DNA of 64,000 bases from Dyadobacter sp. NIV53 (GTDB lineage: Bacteria > Bacteroidota > Bacteroidia > Cytophagales > Spirosomataceae), in the NCBI RefSeq assembly GCF_019711195.1, contig NZ_CP081299.1, positions 3,534,001 through 3,598,000 of the forward strand, given 5' to 3'. The translations under genes were made by a program, and so were the position numbers. Position 1 is the first letter of the stretch; each line of letters opens with the position of its first letter. Shown here piece by piece: positions 18,130 through 27,091 of this stretch. The notes below the pieces were generated by a model. The model saw only the letters and a list, made by a program, of their open reading frames with translations, had not been told where the DNA came from and did not search any database.

Positions 18130-19693
18130 ATTCTACACGCCGGTTGAGCCTTTGCCCTTCCGGTGTGTCATTTTTAGCCACAGGTATGGTTTCGCCATAA
18201 CCTTTACTAGCCACACGATCGGGTTCAATTCCTTTTCCAATCAGATATTCCTGAACAGAATCGGCACGGTCCTGTGATAATTTAAGGTTAAATTCATCAC
18301 CACCCACGTTGTCTGTATGCCCGCCCAGTTCGATCGTAAGTGTTTTGTTTTCCGTCAAAGTATTAGCAATCCGGTTCAGCTCCGGATAAGACTCGGTTGT
18401 CAGTGCAGATTTTCCGGTGGCAAAAAATATGTTGTTCAATCGTACAATCTGGCCTTCTTCAATCGGAATCAACTTTAAAGATTTATTACCGATATCACTG
18501 AAATCCTTTGACTTCCCATCAGCCGTTGAATCAGTTAGATCAATGTTTTCACCTTCTGCTATGAAATCCGTGGCCACTGCACGAAAGCTGTACTTTTTAC
18601 CTTTTGGAAGTACGATCTTATACTCCCCGGTTGTTGGATTAGTAGTTGCAGTTCCAACTTCTTCACCACTGTCAAGATCTTCATAAATAATGGTAGCCTC
18701 TACCGGTTTCCCGGTTTTGGAATTAATCACTTTTCCGCTGATCATCGCAACAGGATCAGATGTGGGAAGCGTAGCAACTGGTGCTTCGGCAGTATCTCCA
18801 GGAGTTGGCTTGGGCCTGAGATCATATCTTACAACATCACCTTTTCCCTCAGTTCCCTCAAAAGATACCATATAGGCATAATCCCCAATGGCTGATATGG
18901 TGTAATACGCGTCATATCCCTGTGTATTAATTGCAGGGCCCAGATTCACCGGCCGGCTCCATCTTTTCCAGGATTTGTCAATACGTTTGCTATAGTAAAT
19001 ATCGTTGCTTCCCTGCCCGCCTTTTCGGTCGCTCGAAAAGTACAGAGTTACGCCATCCGGAGCCAGGAATGGCGTAGTTTCTGTAAATTCTTCACTGTTT
19101 ATTTCCGGCCCCAAGTTCAATGGCTTTGACCAGGAGCCGTCTTTTTGTTTAAAACTTACATAAAGATCATCGACTTTACTGTTCTTCTTTTCGCTAAAAG
19201 ACATTACCAATACCTTTCCGTCAGTTGAAAGGTATCCGCAGTCAAACTGCCCTTTACTTATTTTCGAATAGCCGGGAATGTCAATTTTATTTGGAGCCGC
19301 CCAGCCCCGCGCCGTTTTTTTACTCGTTGAAAAACCACGCGTTTCATAAACGCCGTTTTTATAAGCGCCTTTGATTAAAAGCGTGTTGCCATCAGGTGTA
19401 ATACTGTATAAACTATTATAATCTTCCTTATTTAGCGGAGCAGGTAACCTCCTTGCCTGGGTCCAGACTTCATTTTTTAGCTCCGAATACCATATATCCT
19501 GGCTTCCTTTTGCTCCATGCGTATTCTGCGGATGACTTACCCTCGAAAAATAGATCGTTTTTCCATCCGGAGAGATCGTCGGGGAAATCTCGTTATATTC
19601 TGTATTTACGGTTTTCCCAAGGCTTTCCAGTTGCGCATGAGTTGTTGTAAAAACCGAAGAAGCAATAATCAGAAGTAATAAGATTCGCATCAT
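18110..19693 (-). CDS. outer-membrane OmpA-family protein with PD40 propeller
   Basis: 527 residues. A signal peptide (LLLLIIASSVFTTTHAQ) is followed by WD40-like PD40 beta-propeller repeats (ISPTISPDGKTIYFSR near residue 40, TPFLAPDGVTLYFSSDRKGG near 210), then a carboxypeptidase-regulatory-like beta-sandwich (ISGKVINSKTGKPVEATI, about 325-405) and a C-terminal OmpA domain with the peptidoglycan-binding signature ELGGHTDNVGGDEFNLKLSQ and GYGETIPVAKND. In Bacteroidota proteins of this composition tie the outer membrane to peptidoglycan, and some relatives (PorE type) belong to the T9SS. No other T9SS component is in the window, so that link is inference. The C-terminal codons overlap the convergent acyltransferase. 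Confidence 0.88.
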   Translation of the reverse strand: MMRILLLLIIASSVFTTTHAQLESLGKTVNTEYNEISPTISPDGKTIYFSRVSHPQNTHGAKGSQDIWYSELKNEVWTQARRLPAPLNKEDYNSLYSITPDGNTLLIKGAYKNGVYETRGFSTSKKTARGWAAPNKIDIPGYSKISKGQFDCGYLSTDGKVLVMSFSEKKNSKVDDLYVSFKQKDGSWSKPLNLGPEINSEEFTETTPFLAPDGVTLYFSSDRKGGQGSNDIYYSKRIDKSWKRWSRPVNLGPAINTQGYDAYYTISAIGDYAYMVSFEGTEGKGDVVRYDLRPKPTPGDTAEAPVATLPTSDPVAMISGKVINSKTGKPVEATIIYEDLDSGEEVGTATTNPTTGEYKIVLPKGKKYSFRAVATDFIAEGENIDLTDSTADGKSKDFSDIGNKSLKLIPIEEGQIVRLNNIFFATGKSALTTESYPELNRIANTLTENKTLTIELGGHTDNVGGDEFNLKLSQDRADSVQEYLIGKGIEPDRVASKGYGETIPVAKNDTPEGQRLNRRVEFKILKK

Positions 19694-19762
19694 TTTATTA
19701 GAGGATATTGTAGTAGTGCAGTATTCGGATTCGCCGGATTAATGTTTCAATCTAAAAAACAG

Positions 19763-20368
19763 TTATTCCAGTCTGTTATTATCAACATATAACGACTTAT
19801 CAAGCGGCTTATTTCCTTTATTGTGCAAACGGAAATCTTCCATTTTATCCAGAAGCGTAACTGCATCTCCTGCCACAACAAGTAACTGATGGTTATTAGT
19901 ATGTAAAAAACCTTCTTCTACCATTTTATCAAGCTGTAAAAGAAGCAAGTCATAATACCCGTTGATATTAAGCAGGCCAACCGGCCCGTCAAAAATTTGT
20001 AATTGAGCCCATGTCAAAATCTCAAACAGCTCATCGAATGTGCCATATCCACCCGGAAGTGCAATAACGCCGTCAGAAATAGATACCATTTTGGCTTTTC
20101 TTTCATGCATTGTATCAACCAAATGCAGTTCGGTCAGCGTTTTTTGAGCTACTTCCAGCTTCGCCAAAAAATTTGGAATAATTCCTGTTACGGAGCCTCC
20201 GTTTTCCATAGCCCCATCAGAAACACGGCCCATAAGTCCCATGTTTCCCCCACCATAAATTAACCTGATTTGCCTGCGGGCAAGTTCTTCGCCTAACGCA
20301 TAAGCAGTTTGACCATAAACCGGGCTTTTGCCCATATTTGAACCACAGTAAACAACAATAGAACGCAT
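19763..20368 (-). CDS. LOG-family nucleoside 5'-monophosphate phosphoribohydrolase
   Basis: 201 residues of the LOG / 'lysine decarboxylase-like' Rossmann family (TIGR00730 type). The diagnostic PGGxGTxxE motif is PGGYGTFDELFE and the nucleotide loop is YGGGNMGLMG. LOG proteins cleave the ribose-base bond of nucleotides; cytokinin ribotides are the substrate in plants and some bacteria, AMP-like nucleotides in others. The old name lysine decarboxylase is not supported. Degenerate heptad repeats lie 25 to 45 bases upstream of its start. It is followed on the same strand by nothing for 70 bases, then the convergent OmpA gene's 5' end. Confidence 0.9.
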   Translation of the reverse strand: MRSIVVYCGSNMGKSPVYGQTAYALGEELARRQIRLIYGGGNMGLMGRVSDGAMENGGSVTGIIPNFLAKLEVAQKTLTELHLVDTMHERKAKMVSISDGVIALPGGYGTFDELFEILTWAQLQIFDGPVGLLNINGYYDLLLLQLDKMVEEGFLHTNNHQLLVVAGDAVTLLDKMEDFRLHNKGNKPLDKSLYVDNNRLE

Positions 20369-20392
20369 TTAGTAACTTTTAAGATTTATAAT

Positions 20393-20413
20393 TTGACCGT
20401 TAGCCTTTTGACC
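20393..20413 (-). repeat. 7-bp tandem repeats upstream of the LOG gene
   Basis: Three consecutive heptads (GGTCAAA, AGGCTAA, CGGTCAA read on the minus strand), a weaker version of the AGCTRAN pattern, 25 bases before the start codon. Confidence 0.4.
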
Positions 20414-20433
20414 ATTTAAACCTGGTCAATCCT

Positions 20434-21822
20434 TTAACCCAATTTTAAAACTTCCTCTACCAATTCTTTCAAATCCATATCTCCGAAAGTCCCGGAGCTC
20501 ATCAGTAATAAATTCGAATTTTCCCAGTCCTGTGTTTTCAGAAAATCAGCAAGCTTACTGGAATCTGTGAAAATTTCCAGGTTATCCCGTTTAAAAGCAG
20601 TTCTAATATCTTCTTCCGTAAGCGCTTCAAGTTTTTTGTGTTCAATTGTCAACGGATTAAAATAGACAACAGCAATATCAGCAGCATTTAGTTTTCTTCT
20701 GTATTGTTTTAAAAACTCTTTATTAAGGCTGCTGAATGTGTGTAATTCGGCTACGGCTACCAACGTCCGCTCGGGAAATTGCTCTTTCAAAGCAGACGTC
20801 GTTGCACCCACTTTTGACGGAGCATGTGCAAAGTCACGATAAACAAGTGTATCCGAATTTTTGCCAAGCAATTCCATCCGTTTTGATGCTCCCTTAAACG
20901 TGCGGATTGCATTGTAAAATTCTTCATCCGTGAGGCCGATCCGCTCACAAACTGCATGCGCACCGCTTATATTTTTCATATTGTGATCGCCAAAAACTAA
21001 AATAGGGACCTCGCCCAGTTCGCTGGTAATCAGGATCGTTTTTCCGTCAACAATTTTGTTCGGATGGACATTATAAGGCGTGCTTATAACATCAGGCCTT
21101 TCTTTCTGGCCTATTACATCCAGCATATCATCCGTTTCATCAAAAATAATCGCACCTGCTTTCGGTAAGGAATCCGCTAATGATTCAAATTGTTTTACAT
21201 ACAATTCCCAGGTTGGAAAAACATTGAAATGATCCCAGGCAATACCGCTGATCAATGCAATATGCGGCTGATAATGCATAAACTTGGGTGTCAGATCAAT
21301 CGGAGATGTAAAATATTCATCCCCTTCGATCACAATTAACGGCGCTTCATTGGACAACTTAACCATGTTGTCAAAACCTTCAATCTGTGCACCAACCAGA
21401 TAATTAAAAATGCGGTTGTTGAATTTTAAAGCATGCAGGATCATGGAAGTAATTGTAGTTTTTCCATGGCTGCCGGCTATCACAACGCGCTGTTTATTTT
21501 CACTTTGTTCAAAAATATATTCTGGATATGAATAAATTTTAATACCAAGTTCTCTCGCTTTGGCAAGCTCCGGATTATCCTGCCGGGCATGCATGCCTAA
21601 TATTACTGCTTCCAGGTCGGAAGTTATCTTCTCGGGAAACCATCCTGTCATCGCCGGCAGCAATTCATATTTAACCAGGCGACTTACAGACGGTTCATAT
21701 ATTTCATCATCAGAGCCGGTTATGATAAAGCCTTTCAGATGAAGTTCGATAGCAAGGTTGTGCATTACACTTCCTCCTATCGATATAAAATGTATTTTTC
21801 GGGCAGATGAAATTTCACTCAT
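20434..21822 (-). CDS. mpl: UDP-MurNAc:tripeptide ligase-like Mur ligase
   Basis: 462 residues of the Mur ligase family. The N-terminal Rossmann motif FISIGGSVMHNLAIELHLKG, the ATP-binding P-loop AGSHGKTTITSMI and the central DEYFTSPIDLTPKF and HNMKNISGAHAV blocks place it with Mpl rather than MurC (MurC has GIGGxGMS at the start). Mpl attaches recycled L-Ala-D-Glu-meso-DAP tripeptide to UDP-MurNAc and so feeds wall turnover products back to murein synthesis. The length fits Mpl. The missing 'GGxGM' Met-Ser and the Bacteroidota setting leave some room for a different specificity. The gene lies upstream of the LOG gene on the same strand with a 65-base gap. Confidence 0.8.
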   Translation of the reverse strand: MSEISSARKIHFISIGGSVMHNLAIELHLKGFIITGSDDEIYEPSVSRLVKYELLPAMTGWFPEKITSDLEAVILGMHARQDNPELAKARELGIKIYSYPEYIFEQSENKQRVVIAGSHGKTTITSMILHALKFNNRIFNYLVGAQIEGFDNMVKLSNEAPLIVIEGDEYFTSPIDLTPKFMHYQPHIALISGIAWDHFNVFPTWELYVKQFESLADSLPKAGAIIFDETDDMLDVIGQKERPDVISTPYNVHPNKIVDGKTILITSELGEVPILVFGDHNMKNISGAHAVCERIGLTDEEFYNAIRTFKGASKRMELLGKNSDTLVYRDFAHAPSKVGATTSALKEQFPERTLVAVAELHTFSSLNKEFLKQYRRKLNAADIAVVYFNPLTIEHKKLEALTEEDIRTAFKRDNLEIFTDSSKLADFLKTQDWENSNLLLMSSGTFGDMDLKELVEEVLKLG

Positions 21823-21966
21823 TGGTAATTATAAAACTGATTCGAAGCGAAGTTAACAAGAATTGATCTTAGGGCAAATTTGACAGGATTGCCATTAAGC
21901 AAAAACAGGAATTAAACAGAGCCATTTACTCCGAATAATCCCTGATAATTTTTTTGAAAATAATAT

Positions 21967-22632
21967 TTACACTGCCTTCCGGAAATCCTTTACCAATGTT
22001 ATGCTTTCAGCCACTTTCTGTTGTATCCAGCTATAATTTCCTTCTGCAAGAATATCTTTTGGGAAAAGATTAGAACCCAGCCCCACTGCATAAACTCCGG
22101 CACCAAACCATTCTTCAATACTTTCCTTGGTTGGCTGTACCCCGCCGGTTACCATAATTTTCACATTTGGCATAGGCCCTTTTATCGCCTTCACGAATTT
22201 TGAACCTACTACATCACCCGGAAATAACTTCACGACTTCCGCTCCTGCCTGCTGTGCGTTATAAATTTCGGTAAGCGTGCTGATTCCCGGTATCCAGGGA
22301 ATATTTGCAGTGGCGCAAACCTGCCCGACTTCTGGATTAAGACAAGGTGTAACGATAAAATCTGTACCGGCATCAACAAATTTCCGCGCTGTTGCAGCAT
22401 CATATACCGTGCCAATTCCAAGCGATAATCCCGGCAGGCTTTCTTTTACATAAGCCAGCAGTTCCACAAAAACATTGTAGGCATTTTCACCGCGATTGGT
22501 AAATTCAAATACACGTGCACCTCCGCGGTAACTTGCATTTATCACTTCTTTAACCACTTCTATATCAGAATGATAAAAAAGCGGCAATACGCCTACTTCG
22601 TTCAGAAGTACCAATGTTGTTTCTCTGTTCAT
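21967..22632 (-). CDS. eda: KDPG/KHG aldolase
   Basis: 221 residues of the class I 2-keto-3-deoxy-6-phosphogluconate aldolase family, which splits KDPG into pyruvate and glyceraldehyde 3-phosphate. The catalytic Glu is in VFEFTNRGENA and the Schiff-base Lys in VVKLFPGDVVGSKFVKAIKGP; the phosphate-binding end is MVTGGVQPTKES. It is the last step of hexuronate breakdown and sits directly downstream of the KDG kinase gene on the same strand, the classic kdgK-eda pair. The 125-base gap between the two holds four heptads next to this start codon and an imperfect hairpin. Confidence 0.92.
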   Translation of the reverse strand: MNRETTLVLLNEVGVLPLFYHSDIEVVKEVINASYRGGARVFEFTNRGENAYNVFVELLAYVKESLPGLSLGIGTVYDAATARKFVDAGTDFIVTPCLNPEVGQVCATANIPWIPGISTLTEIYNAQQAGAEVVKLFPGDVVGSKFVKAIKGPMPNVKIMVTGGVQPTKESIEEWFGAGVYAVGLGSNLFPKDILAEGNYSWIQQKVAESITLVKDFRKAV

Positions 22633-22638
22633 ATTTAT

Positions 22639-22666
22639 TTTAGCTATAAGCTGCCAGCGGTTAGCT
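22639..22666 (-). repeat. 7-bp tandem repeats upstream of eda
   Basis: Four contiguous heptads, reading AGCTAAC, CGCTGGC, AGCTTAT, AGCTAAA on the minus strand, end six bases before the eda start codon. Confidence 0.55.
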
Positions 22667-22680
22667 TTTTTAACATCTTA

Positions 22681-22748
22681 AATATTCAACTTACAATTTT
22701 CAATGTTCAGAGCTTTACTTAAACATTGAAAATTGAGCATTGAATATT
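22681..22748. repeat. 27-base inverted repeat between kdgK and eda
   Basis: Arms 22681-22707 and 22722-22748 pair over 9 and 14 bases around a four-base mismatch, with a 14-base loop. In the kdgK-eda transcript this would be a long AT-rich hairpin, possibly an attenuator or an RNA-processing site. Confidence 0.5.
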
Positions 22749-22757
22749 CCTTTTCTA

Positions 22758-23756
22758 TTATCTCTTTATCCTGCCTGAGGTTTCTCCCTGCCGGATCGCT
22801 TCTACTTCTGCAATGGTTGATATTAAAGCATCTCCTTCGATCGTATGTTTCAATGCTGATGCGGCTACACCAAATTCGAGTGCTTTCTGGTCATCACCAT
22901 CAAAAGAGATCAAACCATGGATCAAACCTGCAATAAACGCATCGCCTCCGCCTACACGGTCTATAATTGGATTGATCTCAATATCAGCTGTTTCCAGTAA
23001 TTCATTACCATTCCACATCATGGCCCGCAACAGATTGTGAGAAGCGCTGATTGAAGTCCTTTTCGTATCAATAATTTTGCTTACCTGCGGAAAAGCCTTC
23101 TGTAAGTTGACACTCGATTCAACAAAATCGTTTCCTTCAATGCCAAAAATTTCAAGAATGTTTTCCTTGTTGGCAATCACAATGTCGGTTCCGGCGGTCA
23201 GTTCGGGCAAAATATCAGATGGCTTTTTCCCATATTTCCATAGATTGGCGCGGTAAAAAATATCTCCGGATACCTTCAATCCATATTTACATGCGGTTTT
23301 TATACCTTTCAGCAAGGCATCAGCAGCTCCTTGTGACAATGCAGGTGTAATTCCGGCCCAATGAAACCATTTGGCATCTTTCAGGATTTCATCCCAGTTA
23401 ATTTCTTTCGGGTCTATTTCGGCAAGAGAAGAATTAGCACGGTCGTAAACGATCTGGCTTCCTCTTAATGCAGTCCCTGTTTCCAGGAAATAAACGGCCA
23501 TACGCGGCCCGCCATAAATTATGTGCGAAATATCAACTCCATGAAAATGAAGATATTGTGCCGCTGCCCTGCCAATCGGCGAATCAGGAAAACGTGTTAC
23601 ATGTGCAGTATGATGTCCCCAATATGCCAACGCAGATGAAACATTTGCTTCGCCGCCAGCATACGTAACATTCAATTGACGTGCTTGTTCAAAACGGGAA
23701 AAACCAGGAGTGGAAAGTCGCATAAGCACTTCACCAAAAGAAACAATCTGAGCCAT
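22758..23756 (-). CDS. kdgK: 2-keto-3-deoxygluconate kinase (PfkB family)
   Basis: 332 residues of the ribokinase/PfkB family. It starts MAQIVSFGEVLMRLSTPG, the standard KDG kinase opening, has the PfkB substrate motif GGEANVSSALAYWGH, and the catalytic end is DRVGGGDAFIAGL (PfkB signature 2, with catalytic Asp). KdgK phosphorylates 2-keto-3-deoxygluconate to KDPG, which Eda then splits. Position upstream of eda and next to uxaC-uxuA supports this substrate over fructose or ribose. The 465-base gap upstream of it suggests its own promoter. Confidence 0.92.
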   Translation of the reverse strand: MAQIVSFGEVLMRLSTPGFSRFEQARQLNVTYAGGEANVSSALAYWGHHTAHVTRFPDSPIGRAAAQYLHFHGVDISHIIYGGPRMAVYFLETGTALRGSQIVYDRANSSLAEIDPKEINWDEILKDAKWFHWAGITPALSQGAADALLKGIKTACKYGLKVSGDIFYRANLWKYGKKPSDILPELTAGTDIVIANKENILEIFGIEGNDFVESSVNLQKAFPQVSKIIDTKRTSISASHNLLRAMMWNGNELLETADIEINPIIDRVGGGDAFIAGLIHGLISFDGDDQKALEFGVAASALKHTIEGDALISTIAEVEAIRQGETSGRIKR

Positions 23757-24151
23757 ATTTTAAGTAATTGACGATCAAAAACAATTAAATCGTCCCGGGT
23801 AAATAAATAAAATCAGTTAAAAATAAGTGCATTAGAATTAGAAATCAATGCAATGCATCCGGCAAAAGCATTTTCCATTGGTAGACCTGGTATGTAGCAA
23901 TAACATAATGAGACAGTACTTCTTCGTTCCATCGTAACGTTTGGTGATTATTTAATTGACAAACACTAAGCGTAGCTATGGCAAGCCTGAAATTGTTTTA
24001 ATTCGTTTTTTTCCTACCGACTAAATGTTCCGCCGGAACATGCCAGAACTTAGCTGCACATTACTCGGATATTTATTGCTGCCTGCGAAATATTTCTCAG
24101 TAACGTTTGCCTGACAACTATTCATTAAATTAATAACTGTTTTACATCAAA
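23757..24151. other. long non-coding gap between uxaC and kdgK
   Basis: About 400 bases with stops in all six frames; I find no recognisable gene remnant or tRNA. It must hold the promoter of the kdgK-eda unit. A TCCCGGGT block near 23790 resembles the TTCCCG motifs found upstream of the lacI gene and could be part of an operator. Confidence 0.4.
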
Positions 24152-24180
24152 ATAGCCCTTAACATTACGTTTTGGGCTAT
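24152..24180 (-). terminator. terminator after uxaC
   Basis: ATAGCCC (24152-24158) pairs with 24174-24180; on the minus strand the stem is followed by TTTT. It closes the uxuA-uxaC transcript 40 bases after the uxaC stop codon. Confidence 0.65.
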
Positions 24181-24221
24181 CTGTTTCTGGTTTAAAGCTT
24201 TATATTTTTAAAACCTACCTT

Positions 24222-25652
24222 TTAAAACCCGAAATAATTCTTTGCATTGTTGTACGAAATATCTTCAACTACCTTTCCTAACCAGGCAGTATCATTGGGA
24301 AGTTCTCCGTTCTCGACATCGTTTCCAAGCAAATTACACAATATCCTTCTGAAATATTCATGTCTCGGATAGGACAGAAAACTACGTGAATCCGTCAGCA
24401 TTCCAACGAAACGGCTTAGCAAACCCATGTTGGACAACGCATTCATTTGCCTTTCCATACCATCTTTCTGATCCAGAAACCACCAGCCGGAACCGAACTG
24501 CATTTTTCCTGCTACACTTCCATCATTGTAATTCCCAATCATGGTCGCCAGTACTTCATTGTCATTCGGGTTGTTGTTGTATAAAATCGTTTTTGCCAGC
24601 TGATCGGTAGAATCCAGTTTATTTAAAAACTTAGACAAAGCCTCTGCCTGGCTGTAATCTCCAATCGAATCCCATCCTGTATCCGGTCCCAGTTCACGCA
24701 GTTTTCTTGCATTATTATTACGCAAAGCTCCCAAATGAAATTGTTGCGTCCAGGATTTGGCATGATCCATTTTGGCCAGATCATAAAGCAGAACAGATTT
24801 GAAGGCCGTACGTTGTTCTTCGGATGGCAATTCTCCTTTCAAAGCTATTTCAAACGCCTGCTTAGCAGCACTTTCATCAAAAGAAGAATAAATATGTTCT
24901 AATCCGTGATCTGATAATTTCCCTCCCATCGAAGCAAAAAAATCATGACGGTTCTGTAAAGCTGAAAGCAAACTTTCGTAAGATTCGATCTGATTTAAGC
25001 CCGCAGTTTCTGCCAGTATGGATAAATACTGCTGAAAATCTGCTGGTGTATCGATTAATAGCATGGCCTTGTCCGGACGAAAAGTAGGTAACACTTTTAT
25101 ATCCAAATCGCTCTTTCCTATTTTTTTATGGTATTCAAGCGAATCCGTCGGATCATCAGTCGTACAGATCACTTTCACATTCATGCGTTTCAGCAGGCTT
25201 TGTACATTGAAATCCGGCTGTTTCAACTTTGCCGAACATTCATCATAAATTTCCCTGGCAGTATCTTTATTTAATAAAATATCAATATCGAAATAGCGGA
25301 GTAATTCCAGGTGTGTCCAGTGATACAATGGGTTACGCATTGTATAAGGAACCGTTGCAGCCCATTGTTCAAATTTCTCCCAGTCGCTGGCATTTCCGGT
25401 GCAATACTTTTCATTAATCCCATTGGCACGCATGGCCCGCCATTTGTAATGATCACCATAGAGCCATATCTGCGTCAGGTTTTCAAACTGGCGGTTCTCA
25501 GCGATCTGATCAGCCGGAAGATGGCAGTGATAATCAATGATCGGCATTCGTTTCGCATGATCGTGATATAATATGCGGGCAGTTTCTGATCTGAGCAGAA
25601 AATCGTCATCAATAAACGTTTTCTGAGCTGTGGATTGTAATAATGTTGCCAT
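24222..25652 (-). CDS. uxaC: glucuronate (uronate) isomerase
   Basis: 476 residues of the UxaC family, a metal-dependent amidohydrolase-fold enzyme that interconverts D-glucuronate and D-fructuronate (and galacturonate and tagaturonate). Clear family blocks are MPIIDYHCHLPADQIAENR (the metal-binding HxH), HWTHLELLRYFDI, ICTTDDPTDSLEYH and GMLTDSRSFLSYPRHEYFRR near the C-terminus. The length agrees with E. coli UxaC (470). Together with the downstream genes it forms the glucuronate route. The uxuA gene is 75 bases upstream on the same strand, so the two are probably cotranscribed, with heptad repeats just before this start codon. Confidence 0.96.
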   Translation of the reverse strand: MATLLQSTAQKTFIDDDFLLRSETARILYHDHAKRMPIIDYHCHLPADQIAENRQFENLTQIWLYGDHYKWRAMRANGINEKYCTGNASDWEKFEQWAATVPYTMRNPLYHWTHLELLRYFDIDILLNKDTAREIYDECSAKLKQPDFNVQSLLKRMNVKVICTTDDPTDSLEYHKKIGKSDLDIKVLPTFRPDKAMLLIDTPADFQQYLSILAETAGLNQIESYESLLSALQNRHDFFASMGGKLSDHGLEHIYSSFDESAAKQAFEIALKGELPSEEQRTAFKSVLLYDLAKMDHAKSWTQQFHLGALRNNNARKLRELGPDTGWDSIGDYSQAEALSKFLNKLDSTDQLAKTILYNNNPNDNEVLATMIGNYNDGSVAGKMQFGSGWWFLDQKDGMERQMNALSNMGLLSRFVGMLTDSRSFLSYPRHEYFRRILCNLLGNDVENGELPNDTAWLGKVVEDISYNNAKNYFGF

Positions 25653-25667
25653 GTTTTTAGCTATTTT

Positions 25668-25695
25668 TTGAGCTATTAGCTGTTAGCCATTAGCT
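25668..25695 (-). repeat. 7-bp tandem repeats upstream of uxaC
   Basis: Four contiguous heptads (AGCTAAT, GGCTAAC, AGCTAAT, AGCTCAA on the minus strand), with a fifth, AGCTAAA, five bases out of phase at 25656-25662, four bases before the uxaC start codon. Confidence 0.55.
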
Positions 25696-25727
25696 TATTA
25701 ACCATTTTCATTTTATTTCCCGAATCA

Positions 25728-26924
25728 CTATAAACTGGCTGAACTTCTTTCGATTCCCATTTCCAGGCCACGTAATTCTGCCAGGCCGCGCAAACGTCCG
25801 ATTGCCGTGTAACCCGGGTTTATTTTTTTAGTTGCCGAAAGATCATCCAGCATGCGATGTCCATGGTCAGGCCTGAATGGCATTCTCAAATCCGTTCGTC
25901 CGGTTTCTTTACGTTTTTTCTGTTCCTCCAGTAATGCTTTCATCACGCTGTACATGTCCACATCTCCATTCAGGTGATCAGCTTCGTAAAAACTGCCGTC
26001 GTGCTCTCTGTGTGTAGCCCTTAAATGAATAAAATGTATTCTGCTGCCCAAGCGGTTTACCATACCAGTCAGGTCATTGTCTGGCCGTACTCCATAAGAT
26101 CCTGTGCAAAAACAAATACCATTTGCCTCATGATCATAAGCTTCCAATAAAAGCATTGCATCATTTTCGGTACTCACAACGCGTGGAAGGCCCAATATCG
26201 GATAAGGCGGATCGTCGGGATGAATAGCAAGCCTGATACCCGCTTCCGCGGCAACTGGCGCAATAGCCTGAATAAATTGGTACAGATGCGTCCGCAATTG
26301 CAGATCGCCCACATTCTGATATGTATTTAAAACCTTACGGAATTCTTCAATTGTAAAGCTTTCTTCTGAACCAGGTAATCCTGCAATGATATTTCTGATC
26401 AGTAGGTTAATTGCTTCCCCGGATGCATGATCAAGCCATGTATTTGCTTTTTTCTTTTCCTCATCATTGTATATTTCTTCTGCACCCGGGCGCTTTAAAA
26501 GATACAAATCAAATGCTGCAAACTGCGTAAAATCGAATCTTAAACCGGTAGAACCGTCGTGCATAGGCGCATTAAGATCCGTTCTTGTCCAGTCAAGTAT
26601 CGGCATAAAATTGTAACAAACCGTATCAATCCCGCACTGGCCTAAATTAGAGAGCGACTGTTGATAATTTTTTATATATATTTCAAAATCGCCGGTGCGT
26701 GTTTTTATAGATTCGTGCACTGGTACGCTTTCTACCACAGACCAAGTCAATCCTGCATTCTCAATTAATACTTTCCGGGCCTGAATTTCTTCAATCCCCC
26801 AAACTTCACCATTGCGGATATGATGCAAAGCTGTTACAATTCCGGTAGCCCCGGCCTGACGAATATCTTGTAAAGAAACAGGATCGTTCGGCCCAAACCA
26901 GCGCCATGTTTGTTCTAAAGGCAT
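25728..26924 (-). CDS. uxuA: mannonate dehydratase
   Basis: 398 residues of the UxuA family, a TIM-barrel enzyme that dehydrates D-mannonate to 2-keto-3-deoxygluconate. Family blocks are WRWFGPNDPVSLQDIRQAGA at the start, GIDTVCYNFMPILDWTRTDL, LAIHPDDPPYPILGLPR (metal ligand His), GICFCTGSYGVRPDND and MPFRPDHGHRMLDDL. The length agrees with E. coli UxuA (394). Its substrate is made from fructuronate by UxuB, which I do not find in this window. It precedes uxaC on the same strand. Nine heptad repeats occupy the 70 bases directly upstream of the start codon. Confidence 0.96.
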   Translation of the reverse strand: MPLEQTWRWFGPNDPVSLQDIRQAGATGIVTALHHIRNGEVWGIEEIQARKVLIENAGLTWSVVESVPVHESIKTRTGDFEIYIKNYQQSLSNLGQCGIDTVCYNFMPILDWTRTDLNAPMHDGSTGLRFDFTQFAAFDLYLLKRPGAEEIYNDEEKKKANTWLDHASGEAINLLIRNIIAGLPGSEESFTIEEFRKVLNTYQNVGDLQLRTHLYQFIQAIAPVAAEAGIRLAIHPDDPPYPILGLPRVVSTENDAMLLLEAYDHEANGICFCTGSYGVRPDNDLTGMVNRLGSRIHFIHLRATHREHDGSFYEADHLNGDVDMYSVMKALLEEQKKRKETGRTDLRMPFRPDHGHRMLDDLSATKKINPGYTAIGRLRGLAELRGLEMGIERSSASL

Positions 26925-26931
26925 ATTTTTG

Positions 26932-26994
26932 ATTGGCTGTCAGCTATCTGCTTTCGGCTTTCAGCATTTGGCTGTCGACCTTCAGCTTTGAGCG
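26932..26994 (-). repeat. nine 7-bp tandem repeats upstream of uxuA
   Basis: Nine contiguous degenerate heptads, all in phase and AGC(T/C)(R)A(N)-like on the minus (coding) strand, seven bases before the uxuA start codon. Three more heptads in the opposite orientation lie at 27066-27086, on the far side of the same gap. Confidence 0.65.
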
Positions 26995-27091
26995 TCAAGG
27001 ATTTTATAGTTAAGGATAATAAAACCTTAAATTAAACTAGAAATGTAGAACTGGCAACAAATAGACTGCCGATCGCCGACAGCCGAAGTCT

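Noticed and set aside
23757..24151. Possible decayed gene in the long gap between uxaC and kdgK
   Set aside because: I translated short frames in the part I could follow and found only stop-rich fragments with no family resemblance; it is left as non-coding.
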